DNA of 64,000 bases from an uncultured Verrucomicrobia subdivision 3 bacterium (lineage in GTDB: Bacteria > Verrucomicrobiota > Verrucomicrobiia > Limisphaerales > UBA11358). Shown here in pieces: positions 10,918 to 19,884 of this stretch. The stretch spans positions 1-64,000 of the forward strand of contig CAITTG010000084.1 in assembly GCA_903895255.1 (NCBI GenBank). The letters run 5' to 3'. Made by a program: the position numbers and the translations under genes. Under the pieces are notes generated by a model. The model was not told where the DNA came from, did not search any database, and worked only from the letters and a program-made list of their open reading frames with translations. How positions within the stretch are numbered: position 1 is the first letter of the stretch; every line of letters starts with the position of its first letter.

Positions 10918-11943
10918 ATGAAAATCAAAATTTTTGCGACATTTCTTGCCTTTGGCGCGCTGATATTTTCGGCGGGGGCGTGGAATTACGAGGGGCATCA
11001 CACGGTGAATGAGCTGGCGCTGGCGACGTTGCCGGCGGATTTCGGGGGGTTTGAGCTGACGCCGGCGTTGAAAAACCGGATTGAATTTCTGGCGGGCGAG
11101 CCGGATCGCTGGCGGAACATCCCAGATCTGGAGCTGGTGCATGAGAACGGGCCGGATCATTATTTTGACCTGGAGGACATTTCCCTGTGCGGGCTGACGC
11201 CGGGGACGCTGCCGCCGTTGCGGTATGATTTTGTGGCGGTGCTGGCACGGGCGCGGGCGGCGCATCCGGAGGCGTTCCCGACGATTGATCCGCAGAAGGA
11301 CGCGGATCACACGCGAGAGCTGGACGGGTTTTTGCCGTGGGCGATCACGGAGTATTTTGAGAAGTTGAAGTCGGGGTTCAGCACGTTAAAGGCTTTCAAG
11401 GAGAACGGAGGGACGCCGGATGAGATTGCGAACGCACAGGCGGACATTGTGTATGTGATGGGGGTGATGGGGCATTTTGTGGGGGATGGTTCGCAGCCGC
11501 TGCACACGACGAAGCATTACAATGGCTGGGTGGGGCCGAATCCGAAGGGGTACACGACCCGGACGACGATTCACGGGTGGATTGACGGTGGCTATTTTCG
11601 CAAGACGGGGGGGATTGCGGCGGAGCCGTTGCTGGGGAAAATGCAGGCGGCGGCGGAGATTTCCGGGGCGGAGGAAGCGGGTGGGATGTTCAAGGCGGTG
11701 GTGGCGTATTTGGAGGATGGGAACAAGTATGTGGAGCCGCTGTATGAGATGGAGAAAAACGGGCAGCTCACGGGGACGGAGGGGAAAGGGATGGATGGCC
11801 GGCCATTTTTGGAGGGGCAGATTGTGAAGGGGGCGCAGATGCTGGGAAATATTTGGTACACAGCCTGGAAGGAGGCGCCGGAGGACACGTATCTGGCGCG
11901 GCAGTTGCAACAGCGCGCGGCGGACGCGGCGGACAAGAAATGA
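10918..11943 (+). CDS. S1/P1-family Zn-dependent nuclease, exported
   Basis: This encodes 341 residues with a signal peptide (cleavage after Ala21). The mature protein would start at Trp22, whose alpha-amino group is a zinc ligand in S1/P1 nucleases; WNYEGHHTV matches that N-terminus with the His five residues later. HFVGDGSQPLHTTKHYNGW (around 185-203) supplies further His/Asp zinc ligands. The enzyme should degrade single-stranded DNA or RNA in the periplasm or outside the cell. The start follows ATAAAAT with no Shine-Dalgarno. Its stop overlaps the next gene's start (ATGA at 11940), implying co-translation. Confidence 0.92.
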   Translation: MKIKIFATFLAFGALIFSAGAWNYEGHHTVNELALATLPADFGGFELTPALKNRIEFLAGEPDRWRNIPDLELVHENGPDHYFDLEDISLCGLTPGTLPPLRYDFVAVLARARAAHPEAFPTIDPQKDADHTRELDGFLPWAITEYFEKLKSGFSTLKAFKENGGTPDEIANAQADIVYVMGVMGHFVGDGSQPLHTTKHYNGWVGPNPKGYTTRTTIHGWIDGGYFRKTGGIAAEPLLGKMQAAAEISGAEEAGGMFKAVVAYLEDGNKYVEPLYEMEKNGQLTGTEGKGMDGRPFLEGQIVKGAQMLGNIWYTAWKEAPEDTYLARQLQQRAADAADKK

Positions 11944-12320
11944 CGAACGCGACGGCCACGCGGTGGGCGGCGGGGCTGGGGTTCCTGGCGGTGGCGCTGG
12001 GGGCGTTTGGCGCGCACGGGCTGAAGCCGTTGTTAGCCAGTTACGGGACGACGGAGATTTGGGAGAAGGCGGTGTTTTACCATTTTATTCATACGGTGGT
12101 GCTGCTGGTGCTGGCGCAAAAATCGCCGGTGCCGCGATGGCCCTTTTTATTTTTCCTGGCGGGCATCGCGGTCTTTTCCGGCTCACTGTATCTGCTGGCG
12201 GTGACGAATGTGCGGTGGCTGGGGGCGGTGACGCCGTTTGGCGGGTTGAGTTTGCTGGCGGGGTGGGTGGTGGTGGGGTGGGGAACCTCCCAGCGCCAAC
12301 CGCCAACATCCAAGGAATAA
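11940..12320 (+). CDS. DUF423 family membrane protein
   Basis: This encodes 126 residues with four hydrophobic segments and the family pattern of an N-terminal LGAFGAHGLK followed by WEKAVFYHFIHT. DUF423 proteins are small inner-membrane proteins of unknown function (YgdD type). The ATG at 11940 overlaps the nuclease stop (ATGA), so it is probably the second gene of that operon. The C-terminal tail (TSQRQPPTSKE) is hydrophilic and runs into a repeat that follows directly. Confidence 0.9.
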   Translation: MTNATATRWAAGLGFLAVALGAFGAHGLKPLLASYGTTEIWEKAVFYHFIHTVVLLVLAQKSPVPRWPFLFFLAGIAVFSGSLYLLAVTNVRWLGAVTPFGGLSLLAGWVVVGWGTSQRQPPTSKE

Positions 12321-12414
12321 TCAAATTTCAAACTTCAATATTCAGGGAAACTTCAAGGTTCAATATTCAAGCGGGGAATCGGCGTTTGCCGGGGACGGAT
12401 TGGACCAATAGGAC
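12319..12414. repeat. TTCAAA-type and GGAC-type dispersed repeats
   Basis: The gap between two convergent genes is entirely repeat: AATCAAATTTCAAACTTCAA, then TATTCAGGGAAACTTCAAGG, then GGACGGATTGGACCAATAGG right up to the stop codon of the synthetase gene. The repeat thus abuts both flanking stop codons. Confidence 0.75.
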
Positions 12415-15400
12415 CTAGCCGGGGGTGGCGGGGGAGCCGGTCCAGGCGGTGGCGGGGGGGAGGCGCTCGCCTTTGGCCACCAGGGTCAACGGGCCGAGGC
12501 GGACGCCGTCGCCGACGTGAGTATCGTATAAGATGGTGCTGCGGGCGCCGACGGTGACCTGCGCACCAATATGGACCCGGCCGATTTTCATGACGCGGTC
12601 CTCGAACAGGTGGGTTTGGGGGCCGGACCAGGCGTTGAGCTCGGCGCCGTCGCCGATGGTGATGCAGTCGAATTCAGTGAAGTCGGTGGTGTTGAGCCAG
12701 ACTTGCCGGCCCAGGCGGACCCCCAGGAGGCGGAGGGCCCAGGGGAGCATGGGGGTGCCGCGCAGGAGGTCGAGGAAGTTGGGGACGGCGAGGGATTCGT
12801 AGAGGTTGGTGATGGCCTCGCTGGTCCAGACGAAGGCGGTCCACATGGGGGCGGAACGCGGCCGGTAGCGGCCGAGGGTGAGCCATTTCAAGGCGACGAC
12901 GAGGAGGAAGGAACCCAGTCCAAACAGGCAGCCGGCCAGCGCGAGCGCGAGACCGACCTGCCAGCCCCAGCCCTGGTCCGCCGCGAGGGGCATGACGAGG
13001 ACGACGATCCAATACCCGGTGGCAATGATGAGGGCGAGCGGGAGGACGAGGCGCAGACCTTCAAACAATCCGCGACCGAGCCGCCGCCAGAGGGAGGGGC
13101 GGAAGGTGAGTTCCGCCGGAAAACCGGTGGTGTTTTCGCGCGCCGGCAGCAGGACGGCGGGGGAGCCCAGCCAGGTCTGGCCGGAGTGCATTTGGTCGTT
13201 GGCGGGGACGCGGGTTTGGACGCCGATGAGGACGTCATCGGGGACGACGGTGCCATCGGAAACATAGGCGCCGTTGCCGATGAAGGAGCGGCTGCCGATG
13301 ACGGTGGGCGAGAGGATCAGCCAGCCGCCGCGCAGTTCCTTGTCGCCGAGGAGGGCGGCATCGGCGATGAAGCTATCGTCGCCGAGGGTGAGGAGTTCGG
13401 GGACCATGCCCTCGGCGGTGGAGATTTCGGAGTGGCGGCCGACACGGGCGCCGAGGAGGCGGAGCCAGGCGGGGGCGTAAACGGAGGCGTAGAGGCCGTG
13501 CAGGGTCTGGAGGCTGAGGTCGAGGATGAGGGTGATGAGCTGGTTGTGCCAGTAGACAAAGCTGTGGATGGAATAGCGGCCGGCGCGCTGGCGGGGCAGG
13601 AGCCGGCGCAGGGCGGCGGTCAGCAGGAGGGTGAGGCTGACGAGGAGGGCGCTGGCGGGACTGGCCAGGAGGAAAAAGATGCCGAAGGCCGGGAGGGTGC
13701 CGAGCTCGGAATCAAAGATATCCCAGGTATGCGCATCCACCCAGTCAATGAGCATGAAGGCCGGGAAGGTGGGCAAAAAGAAGAGCACGGACACAACGAG
13801 GGCGGTAAAGGCATGGGCGGCGGCGAGGAGGGCGCGGCGGAGGGGTCCGGGGATTTCACGTGGCGGCAGGGGTGCGCGGGCGGCGGGGGCGGCGGGCCGG
13901 GCGGGCGCGCCTTCCCAGACTTCGCCGGCGGGAACTTGACCGCCGGCGGCGAGGGCGGACAGGCCGCGCAGGCGCGCGCCAGCGCCGACGACGGTGTTTT
14001 CCTCGAGGACGGCGTAAGCATCGACGACGGCGTCGCGGCCGATGGTGATGGTTCCGAGATGGAGGCGGCCGCCCGCAACGCGGGCGTTTTCGAGGCTGAG
14101 GCTGTTGCCGAGGCAGGCGCCATCGCCAACGGTGAGGAGTTCGGGGACGGCGAGGGAGAGATTTTCGATGACGGTATCGCGGCCGATGCGGGCGCCGAGG
14201 GCGCGCAGATAGAGGGGCAGCCAGGGGGTGGCGGCGAGGAGGTGGACATCGGGCAGGCTGGTGAATTTCTCGCCGAGCCACCAGCGGAAGTAGGCGCGGC
14301 CCCAGAGGGGATGGACGCCGGGTTTTAACCGGCCGACGAGCAGGCGTTTGCCGAGGATGGCGATGGCGAAGTTCGCCAGTTGCACGCAGACAAAGACGGT
14401 GAGCGCGCGAAGCACGGCGAGGGGGATGCTGTCGCCGGGGTCGCCGGTATAGTATTGGTAAACAAAGAAAGGGGCGAGCCAGTCGGCCATGTGCAGCAGC
14501 ACAAAAAACGGAATGACGGCGGCCTGGGCGAGGCCGCAGCGGAAGTGGCGCGCGGCGGGCACGGGGTCGCGCGCGGGGAGCGGGGCGGTGCCGGCTTTTT
14601 GATGGCGGACGCGTTCCAGGACGCGGGCAAGGCCGGCGAGGGTGCGTTCGCGGTAGACATCCTGCACGCCGAGGCCGGGGTAGCGGGGATCGGCCCGGAG
14701 CGTGGAAACGAGTTTGGCGGCGAGGAGCGAGTGGCCGCCGAGGTCGTTAAAGAAATCGGCGTCCGGCCGGAGGGCGGCGCCGGGGAACATTTTTTTCAGG
14801 ACGTCGTAGAGGACGGCTTCCTCGGGGGTTTGGGGCGGAACGGCGGCGGAGTCGGGCGCGGCGGTCTGGAGGAGGACTTCGCGGAGGACGGCGGTATTGA
14901 TTTTGCCGGAGGCCAGGCGGGGGAGGCTGCTGGCGATTTCAAAATGGGCCGGGACCATGTAGGCGGGCAGGCGGGCGGCGAGGGCGGCGCGCAGGGCGGC
15001 GGGGTTGGGCTTGTGGTCGCCCGCGGGGATGAGGAAGGCGACGATCTGGTCGGTGTCGCCGAGGCGGCGCACGACGGCGGCGGCGGCGGCCACACCGGGC
15101 TGGGCGGTGAGGGCGGCGGTGATTTCATCGAGCTCGATGCGGAAGCCGCGGAGTTTGATTTGGTTATCAACGCGGCCGAGGCAGTGGACCAGTCCACCGG
15201 GGTCGATGCGGGCGAGGTCGCCGGTGCGGTACATGCGGGCCTCGGCGGGGCTCGCCGCGAGGGGGTTGGGGACGAAGCGGTCGGCGGTGAGTTCGGGGCG
15301 GTTCAGGTAACCGAGGGCGAGGCCGGGGCCGAAGATGCAGAGTTCCCCGGTGACGCCGGCGGCGGCGGGGCGGCCATCGGCATCAAGGATGAGGAGGCCG

Positions 15401-16401
15401 TAATTGGGCAGGGGCCGGCCGATGGTGACGGGTTCGCCGGGGCGGAGTTCGGCGAGGGTGGCGGAGACGGCGGTCTCGGTGGGGCCGTAGGTGTTAAACA
15501 CCTGGCGGCCGGGCGCGACGAGGCGCCGGGCGAGGGCGTCGGGGCAGGCTTCGCCACCGAGGTTGAGGAGGCGGATTTTGGGGAGGGGGTTAGTGAGCAG
15601 CGCCAGGAGGGTGGGCACGGCGTGGAGGACGGTGATGTACTCGCGATTCAGGGCGGCGGCGAGGGCCTCGGGATCGCCGACGAGGGCGGGCGGGGCGATC
15701 CAGAGGGTGGCGCCGACGAGGTAGGCGATCCAAATTTCCTCGAAGGACATGTCGAAGGCGACGGAGAAGCCTTGATAGATGCGGTCGGTTTCGCGGACGC
15801 CGAGGATTTCATTTTCGCTGCGGAGAAAGTGGCAGATGCTGCGGTGGCTGAGGACGATGCCCTTGGGCGCGCCGGTGGAGCCGGAGGTGTAGATGACGTA
15901 GGCGGGGTCCTCCGGACGGGCACGGGGCGCGGGGCGCGGGGCGCGAGGCGGGGACTCGCGCAGGTCTTCAACGGCCCACACCGGGACGGGTAGGCCGGCG
16001 AAGCGCGGGAGCCAGGCGCGGGTGGTAAGGAGGCCGAGGGCACCGGCGGAGGCGAGGCAGGTTTGGACGCGGTCGAGCGGGGTCTCGGCATCGAAGGGCA
16101 GCCAGGCGGCGCCGCTGCCGGTGATGGCGGCCTGGGCGATGAGGAGGTCGGCGCCGCGCGGGAGGAGGAGGCCGATGATTTTGCCGGGGGCGGCCCCCTG
16201 CTCTTGCAGGGCCTGGGCGATGGCCTGGCGGTCGAATTCGAGTTCGGCGTAGGTGATGGTGCGCTGGCCCCAGACCAGGGCGGGATGGCGGGGGCGGCGG
16301 GCAGCAGTGGCGGTGAGGAGGTCGCCGAGGGTTTCGTCGCGGAGCAGGTCGGGCCGGGCGGGGCCGCGCAGGACGCAGGGGGTTGGGGACAGGTTGGGCA
16401 T
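12415..16401 (-). CDS. Pls-like membrane NRPS (A-T-membrane-LbH), putative poly-amino-acid synthetase
   Basis: This encodes 1328 residues. An amino-acid adenylation domain (about 1-510) has YTSGSTGAPKGIVLSH, NTYGPTETAVSAT, YRTGDLARI, GRVDNQIKLRGFRIELDEI and LPRLASGKIN. A carrier domain (about 530-600) has the phosphopantetheine Ser in LGGHSLLAAK. Then come hydrophobic segments alternating with three left-handed beta-helix (hexapeptide-repeat) modules. No condensation or thioesterase domain is present. This is the layout of epsilon-poly-lysine synthetase (Pls), which links one amino acid to itself at the membrane. FDMSFEEIW has the Asp that binds the substrate amino group. A TTG start at 16419 preceded by AAGGGA is an alternative. 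The monomer is not known. Confidence 0.9.
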   Translation of the reverse strand: MPNLSPTPCVLRGPARPDLLRDETLGDLLTATAARRPRHPALVWGQRTITYAELEFDRQAIAQALQEQGAAPGKIIGLLLPRGADLLIAQAAITGSGAAWLPFDAETPLDRVQTCLASAGALGLLTTRAWLPRFAGLPVPVWAVEDLRESPPRAPRPAPRARPEDPAYVIYTSGSTGAPKGIVLSHRSICHFLRSENEILGVRETDRIYQGFSVAFDMSFEEIWIAYLVGATLWIAPPALVGDPEALAAALNREYITVLHAVPTLLALLTNPLPKIRLLNLGGEACPDALARRLVAPGRQVFNTYGPTETAVSATLAELRPGEPVTIGRPLPNYGLLILDADGRPAAAGVTGELCIFGPGLALGYLNRPELTADRFVPNPLAASPAEARMYRTGDLARIDPGGLVHCLGRVDNQIKLRGFRIELDEITAALTAQPGVAAAAAVVRRLGDTDQIVAFLIPAGDHKPNPAALRAALAARLPAYMVPAHFEIASSLPRLASGKINTAVLREVLLQTAAPDSAAVPPQTPEEAVLYDVLKKMFPGAALRPDADFFNDLGGHSLLAAKLVSTLRADPRYPGLGVQDVYRERTLAGLARVLERVRHQKAGTAPLPARDPVPAARHFRCGLAQAAVIPFFVLLHMADWLAPFFVYQYYTGDPGDSIPLAVLRALTVFVCVQLANFAIAILGKRLLVGRLKPGVHPLWGRAYFRWWLGEKFTSLPDVHLLAATPWLPLYLRALGARIGRDTVIENLSLAVPELLTVGDGACLGNSLSLENARVAGGRLHLGTITIGRDAVVDAYAVLEENTVVGAGARLRGLSALAAGGQVPAGEVWEGAPARPAAPAARAPLPPREIPGPLRRALLAAAHAFTALVVSVLFFLPTFPAFMLIDWVDAHTWDIFDSELGTLPAFGIFFLLASPASALLVSLTLLLTAALRRLLPRQRAGRYSIHSFVYWHNQLITLILDLSLQTLHGLYASVYAPAWLRLLGARVGRHSEISTAEGMVPELLTLGDDSFIADAALLGDKELRGGWLILSPTVIGSRSFIGNGAYVSDGTVVPDDVLIGVQTRVPANDQMHSGQTWLGSPAVLLPARENTTGFPAELTFRPSLWRRLGRGLFEGLRLVLPLALIIATGYWIVVLVMPLAADQGWGWQVGLALALAGCLFGLGSFLLVVALKWLTLGRYRPRSAPMWTAFVWTSEAITNLYESLAVPNFLDLLRGTPMLPWALRLLGVRLGRQVWLNTTDFTEFDCITIGDGAELNAWSGPQTHLFEDRVMKIGRVHIGAQVTVGARSTILYDTHVGDGVRLGPLTLVAKGERLPPATAWTGSPATPG

Positions 16402-16534
16402 GGGGGCGCGGCGGATCAATGGATGTCCCTTACTGGATGCACCACGGGGCGAGCTGGTTACGGTTCATGTAGTTGGGGGGGAGGGTAGCGGGAGGGAGCG
16501 AGGGGGGAAAGGGGCAACATGCTGGGAACCAGGA

Positions 16535-16590
16535 AACTTCAAATTCCAAACTCCAAACTTCAGAGAAAAATCAAAGTTCAAACATCAAAG
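16535..16590. repeat. TTCAAA-type dispersed repeat
   Basis: A run of imperfect 7- to 9-base units (AACTTCAAATTCCAAACTCC and onwards) sits between the synthetase gene and the terminator of the next gene. It is the same family as at 7440, 12319 and 61675. The rest of 16420-16534 holds no gene. Confidence 0.65.
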
Positions 16591-16621
16591 AAAAAGGGCG
16601 TCCAAGGTGGGGGACGCCCTT
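16588..16621 (-). terminator. Rho-independent terminator of the secreted-protein gene
   Basis: AGGGCGTCC (16595-16603) pairs perfectly with GGACGCCCT (16612-16620). Read on the minus strand the stem is followed by TTTTTCTTTG. It lies 29 bases beyond the stop codon of the gene at 16650-17222. Confidence 0.85.
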
Positions 16622-16649
16622 TTGCGGGTGGTAACGTGAATTGAATGGT

Positions 16650-17222
16650 TTAATGGCCGCCGAAGCTGCCGAAGCCGCCGCTGGTGGCGCTGACGGTGCC
16701 GACGTAAATGGCGGTGCCATTGGTGTCGGTGACGGTGAATTGCAACTGGCCCTCGTAGTCGTAGCTGGCGGGGCGCCGGCCGTGGGCGGGGGTGTTCAGC
16801 TCACTGGCCACGAAGGTGCCGGTGGCGGTGGTGTTGCCGCCATAGTAAACGCCGCCGAAGCGCTGGGTCTGGCTGGCATTGGTGTTGGCCAGGTAGGTGG
16901 CGTCGGCGAAGGCGAGCGGGGTGGTGAGGACAAAATAGTTGGTGCCGCTGACGACCTGGACGGATTCCTGGGTGGCGTTGTACACGACGGAGAGGCCGGC
17001 GGTGTTGGTGCGGCCAGTGAACGCGGCGGCGGCCTTGAGGAGGTCGCGGTTGCTGAGTTCCTTGTAGGCCAGGTTGCCGGCGGCATTGGTGACAACGGTG
17101 GAGAGGAACACGGAGGCGGGATAATATTGGCTGATGGTCACGCTGGCGCGGGCGGCGGCGGGGGCGGCCAGTTGAACGGCGGCGGCCAGGGCGAGCGCGA
17201 GGAGGACATTGACAGATTTCAT
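16650..17222 (-). CDS. Exported protein of unknown function
   Basis: This encodes 190 residues. It has a clear signal peptide (MKSVNVLLALALAAAVQLAA, cleavage near ARA-S), then a Thr/Asn/Gly-rich, probably beta-stranded secreted domain ending in a glycine-rich tail (GGFGSFGGH). There are no cysteines in the mature part, and no lipobox, PEP-CTERM or catalytic motif. It has its own terminator. The long upstream gap (17223-17970) separates it from the divergent PEP-CTERM genes. No family was recognised. Confidence 0.75.
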   Translation of the reverse strand: MKSVNVLLALALAAAVQLAAPAAARASVTISQYYPASVFLSTVVTNAAGNLAYKELSNRDLLKAAAAFTGRTNTAGLSVVYNATQESVQVVSGTNYFVLTTPLAFADATYLANTNASQTQRFGGVYYGGNTTATGTFVASELNTPAHGRRPASYDYEGQLQFTVTDTNGTAIYVGTVSATSGGFGSFGGH

Positions 17223-17418
17223 AGGCTAAACGGTTTCTTTGGTTTAGTGGTTTTTTGGTGCCAATCCTGGTTCCCGCGGGCGGGGTAAACCATGGTTTGA
17301 ATCGAATAAGAAGCTACCAAACCGGGCCGGTTTGTCAAGTTGAACGGGGGGCGGCGGGCGAAGGGGCTGCGGAGGCGGTAGGTTAATTTTGACGCGAGTT
17401 CGTGAGGCGAGGCGGTGG

Positions 17419-17772
17419 GGGTCTGTGACCCATAAGCATTAACCTTAAACCTTGAGCCTGTTTAAGGTATTACCCGGCATCAACTCTGCGCCCTCGTCGA
17501 CTCTGCGCGCGCCATTTTAGGTGCCTTGGCCGGGGGTATCCGGCTCCGCCGGCAGCCCCTTAACGTTCCGCGTGCTGCCACCTTTCATGCGTTCCAAGCC
17601 AAAGTTAAGCACCATTCCCAACGGTAATTTGTCAAGTCATTGAGTCGCATCGGCGGAAATTTTCGCGCAGAGTCGCAGAGGCCGCAGAGAAAGCCCCAAC
17701 CTGATTTTTAACAATCAGTTAACCTGACGATTCCCTTTAATATTTAGGTTAATGTTTATGGGTCACAGACCC
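17419..17772. repeat. 354-base unit bounded by 27-bp inverted repeats
   Basis: 17419-17445 and 17746-17772 are inverted copies matching at 26 of 27 positions (each contains GGGTCTGTGACCCATAA or its complement, with one difference). The enclosed 300 bases have no ORF of note and include GCAGAGTCGCAGAGGCCGCA, another dispersed repeat. The right arm runs on into GACCCGCGCGCCGGGG, as in the composite repeats at 91 and 298. It could be a non-autonomous mobile element or a large stem-loop; flanking target duplications were not identified. Confidence 0.6.
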
Positions 17773-17970
17773 GCGCGCCGGGGACTGGGCGGGCGGCGGG
17801 GCGGAGGCCGGGTGGCAGTTTGGCGTTGCGTTGGGGAAAGCGGTTTTATTAAACTACGATGGTTAACAAATGGAGGCGGGCCGCACGGCCGGGCGGCGCG
17901 GGATGCCCGCGACCGGCAGAACCGGCAACCACCCTCACAACCAAACACGGGAAGGAAACAACAAATCATC

Positions 17971-18585
17971 ATGAAACAACATTCAATACTGCTGGCCGGG
18001 ATGGCGGCGCTGGCGCTGGCGCTGCCGGCACGCGCGGAATTAATCACGTTTGACAGTCTGACGGACAATGGCATAGGCACGGCGATTCCCAATGGCTATG
18101 CGGGCTTGGACTGGAATCAATTATGGGTTTTAAACGTGGCGGACTTTCCGGCGGCTTACAATTATTATGGTCCGTCGGGCTATCCAGTGGTGGAGCAGTC
18201 CGGCCCGAATGTGGCGGCGAATTCTGGGGGGCGCTCGTCGGACATTATCGCACCGACGGGGACGTTCAACCTGGATTCCGGTTATTTTGCGGCTTCCTAT
18301 GACACGGAGGCCATGACGGTTCTGGGGTACCGGGGGGCCACCGTGGTGTTTGACGAAACGTACAACCTGTCAGAATACGCGGCGACGTTTATCACCTTTG
18401 ATTTCACGGAGATCACGGATGCCCAATTCAACCTGGCGCCCAACCGGCAGATCACCATGGATAATCTGACGGTGGATCTGGCGCCGGCGCCGGAGCCGGG
18501 GCAGGTGGTCGCGGGGGTGGTGCTGGCGGGGCTGGGGCTGGCGGCACGGCGGTTGGGACAACGGAAAGGAAACCAGCAATCATGA
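17971..18585 (+). CDS. PEP-CTERM exported protein, tandem copy 1
   Basis: This encodes 204 residues from the ATG preceded by GAAGGAAA. A signal peptide ends in ALPARAE, then comes a beta-rich domain beginning ITFDSLTDNGIGT, and a C-terminal sorting signal PEPGQVVAGVVLAGLGLAAR followed by RLGQRK. Proteins of this kind are exported and processed by exosortase and end up at the surface or in the matrix. It is the first of three consecutive paralogues; copies 1 and 3 are nearly identical over the body but have different signal peptides. Its stop overlaps the next start (ATGA). Function is unknown. Confidence 0.88.
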   Translation: MKQHSILLAGMAALALALPARAELITFDSLTDNGIGTAIPNGYAGLDWNQLWVLNVADFPAAYNYYGPSGYPVVEQSGPNVAANSGGRSSDIIAPTGTFNLDSGYFAASYDTEAMTVLGYRGATVVFDETYNLSEYAATFITFDFTEITDAQFNLAPNRQITMDNLTVDLAPAPEPGQVVAGVVLAGLGLAARRLGQRKGNQQS

Positions 18586-19202
18586 AACGAAACTGCCTAC
18601 TGGCACTGGGAGCCACCGCGCTGGCCCTGACGTGCCCGGCGCGCGCGGAATTAATCACGTTTGACAGTCTGACCGACAATGGCATAGGCACGGCGATTCC
18701 CAATGGCTATGCGGGCTTGGACTGGAATCAATTGTACAGTTTGAACGTGGCGGACTATCCGAACGCGTGGAATTATCACGGAGCGACGGGGTATCCGGTG
18801 GTGGAGCAGTCCGCGCCGAACGTGGCGATTAATTACTGGGGCTATGGCTCGGAGATTTACACGAAGAACGGGACGTACAACCTGATTTCCGGGTATTTCG
18901 ACGCCGCCATCGGGGATGTGACGGTGACGGTGCTGGGTTACCGGGGGAGCACGGTGGCCTACAGTCAAACCTACAATCTGACACAGTCCGCGGAGACGTT
19001 TATCACGTTTAATTATGAAAATATCACGGATGCGAATTTCGTGCTCGACGCCGGAAACCAGATTGCCATGGACAACCTCACGGTGGAATTGAACCCGGTG
19101 GCGGCGCCGGAGCCGGGGCAGGTGGTCGCGGGGGTGTTGCTGGCGGGGCTGGGGCTGGTGGCACGGCGGTTGGGCAAACGGAAAGGAAACCAGCAATCAT
19201 GA
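18582..19202 (+). CDS. PEP-CTERM exported protein, tandem copy 2
   Basis: This encodes 206 residues, a paralogue of its two neighbours. The signal peptide (MKRNCLLALGATALALTCPA) is almost that of copy 3, the first 30 mature residues equal copy 1, and the middle (residues about 50-150) diverges strongly from both. The sorting signal APEPGQVVAGVLLAGLGL with RRLGKRK is intact. ATGA overlaps link it to copies 1 and 3, and the upstream GGAAAGGAAACC may serve as ribosome site. The divergent middle suggests variation of an exposed domain on a conserved export frame. Confidence 0.88.
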   Translation: MKRNCLLALGATALALTCPARAELITFDSLTDNGIGTAIPNGYAGLDWNQLYSLNVADYPNAWNYHGATGYPVVEQSAPNVAINYWGYGSEIYTKNGTYNLISGYFDAAIGDVTVTVLGYRGSTVAYSQTYNLTQSAETFITFNYENITDANFVLDAGNQIAMDNLTVELNPVAAPEPGQVVAGVLLAGLGLVARRLGKRKGNQQS

Positions 19203-19804
19203 AACGATACTGCATACTGGCACTGGGAGCCACCGCACTGGCCCTGACGTGCCCGGCGCGCGCGGAATTAATCACGTTTGACAGTCTGACGGACAATGGC
19301 ATAGGCACGGTCATTGCCAATGGCTATGCGGGCTTGGACTGGAATCAAATGTGGGTTTTAAACGTGGCGGACTTTCCGGCGGCGTACAATTATTATGGTC
19401 ACGCGGGGTATCCGGTGGTGGAGCAGTCCGGCCCGAATGTGGGATTTAATTACGGGGGCCGGACATCGGACATTATCGCACCGACGGGGACGTTCAACCT
19501 GGATTCCGGTTATTTTGCGGCTTCCTACGGGACGGAGGCCATGACGGTTCTGGGGTACCGGGGGTCCACCGTGGTGTTTGACGAAACGTACAACCTATCA
19601 GAATACGCGGCGACGTTTATCACCTTTGATTTCACGGAGATCACGGACGCCCAATTCAACCTGGCGCCCAACCGGCAGATCACCATGGATAATCTGACGG
19701 TGGATCTGAACCCAACGGGCACACCGGAGCCGGGGCAGATGGTCGCGGGGGTGGTGCTGGCGGGGCTGGGGCTGGCCGCACGGCGGTTGGGCCGGCGCAA
19801 ATAA
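19199..19804 (+). CDS. PEP-CTERM exported protein, tandem copy 3
   Basis: This encodes 201 residues. The signal peptide resembles copy 2, while from about residue 50 to 165 it is nearly identical to copy 1 (for example TFITFDFTEITDAQFNLAPN in both). It ends with TPEPGQMVAGVVLAGLGLAA plus RRLGRRK. The mosaic pattern points to recombination or gene conversion among the three copies. It is last in the operon and is followed by a strong intrinsic terminator at 19831-19861. Confidence 0.88.
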   Translation: MKRYCILALGATALALTCPARAELITFDSLTDNGIGTVIANGYAGLDWNQMWVLNVADFPAAYNYYGHAGYPVVEQSGPNVGFNYGGRTSDIIAPTGTFNLDSGYFAASYGTEAMTVLGYRGSTVVFDETYNLSEYAATFITFDFTEITDAQFNLAPNRQITMDNLTVDLNPTGTPEPGQMVAGVVLAGLGLAARRLGRRK

Positions 19805-19830
19805 CCGGTGGGGAGGATAAAATGGCCAGC

Positions 19831-19861
19831 GGGCCGGGTCGGGTGACCCGGTCCGTTTTTT
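19831..19861 (+). terminator. Rho-independent terminator of the PEP-CTERM cluster
   Basis: GGCCGGGTC (19832-19840) pairs with GACCCGGTC (19845-19853, one G-T pair) around a GGGT loop and is followed by GTTTTTTATT. It ends the three-gene transcript. Confidence 0.88.
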
Positions 19862-19884
19862 ATTGGGGTGGGAGTGCGGGAATT

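Noticed and set aside
12571-15993. Two very long plus-strand ORFs opposite the synthetase gene
   Set aside because: They consist of Gly/Ala/Glu-rich shadow sequence; adenylation and carrier motifs occur only on the minus strand.
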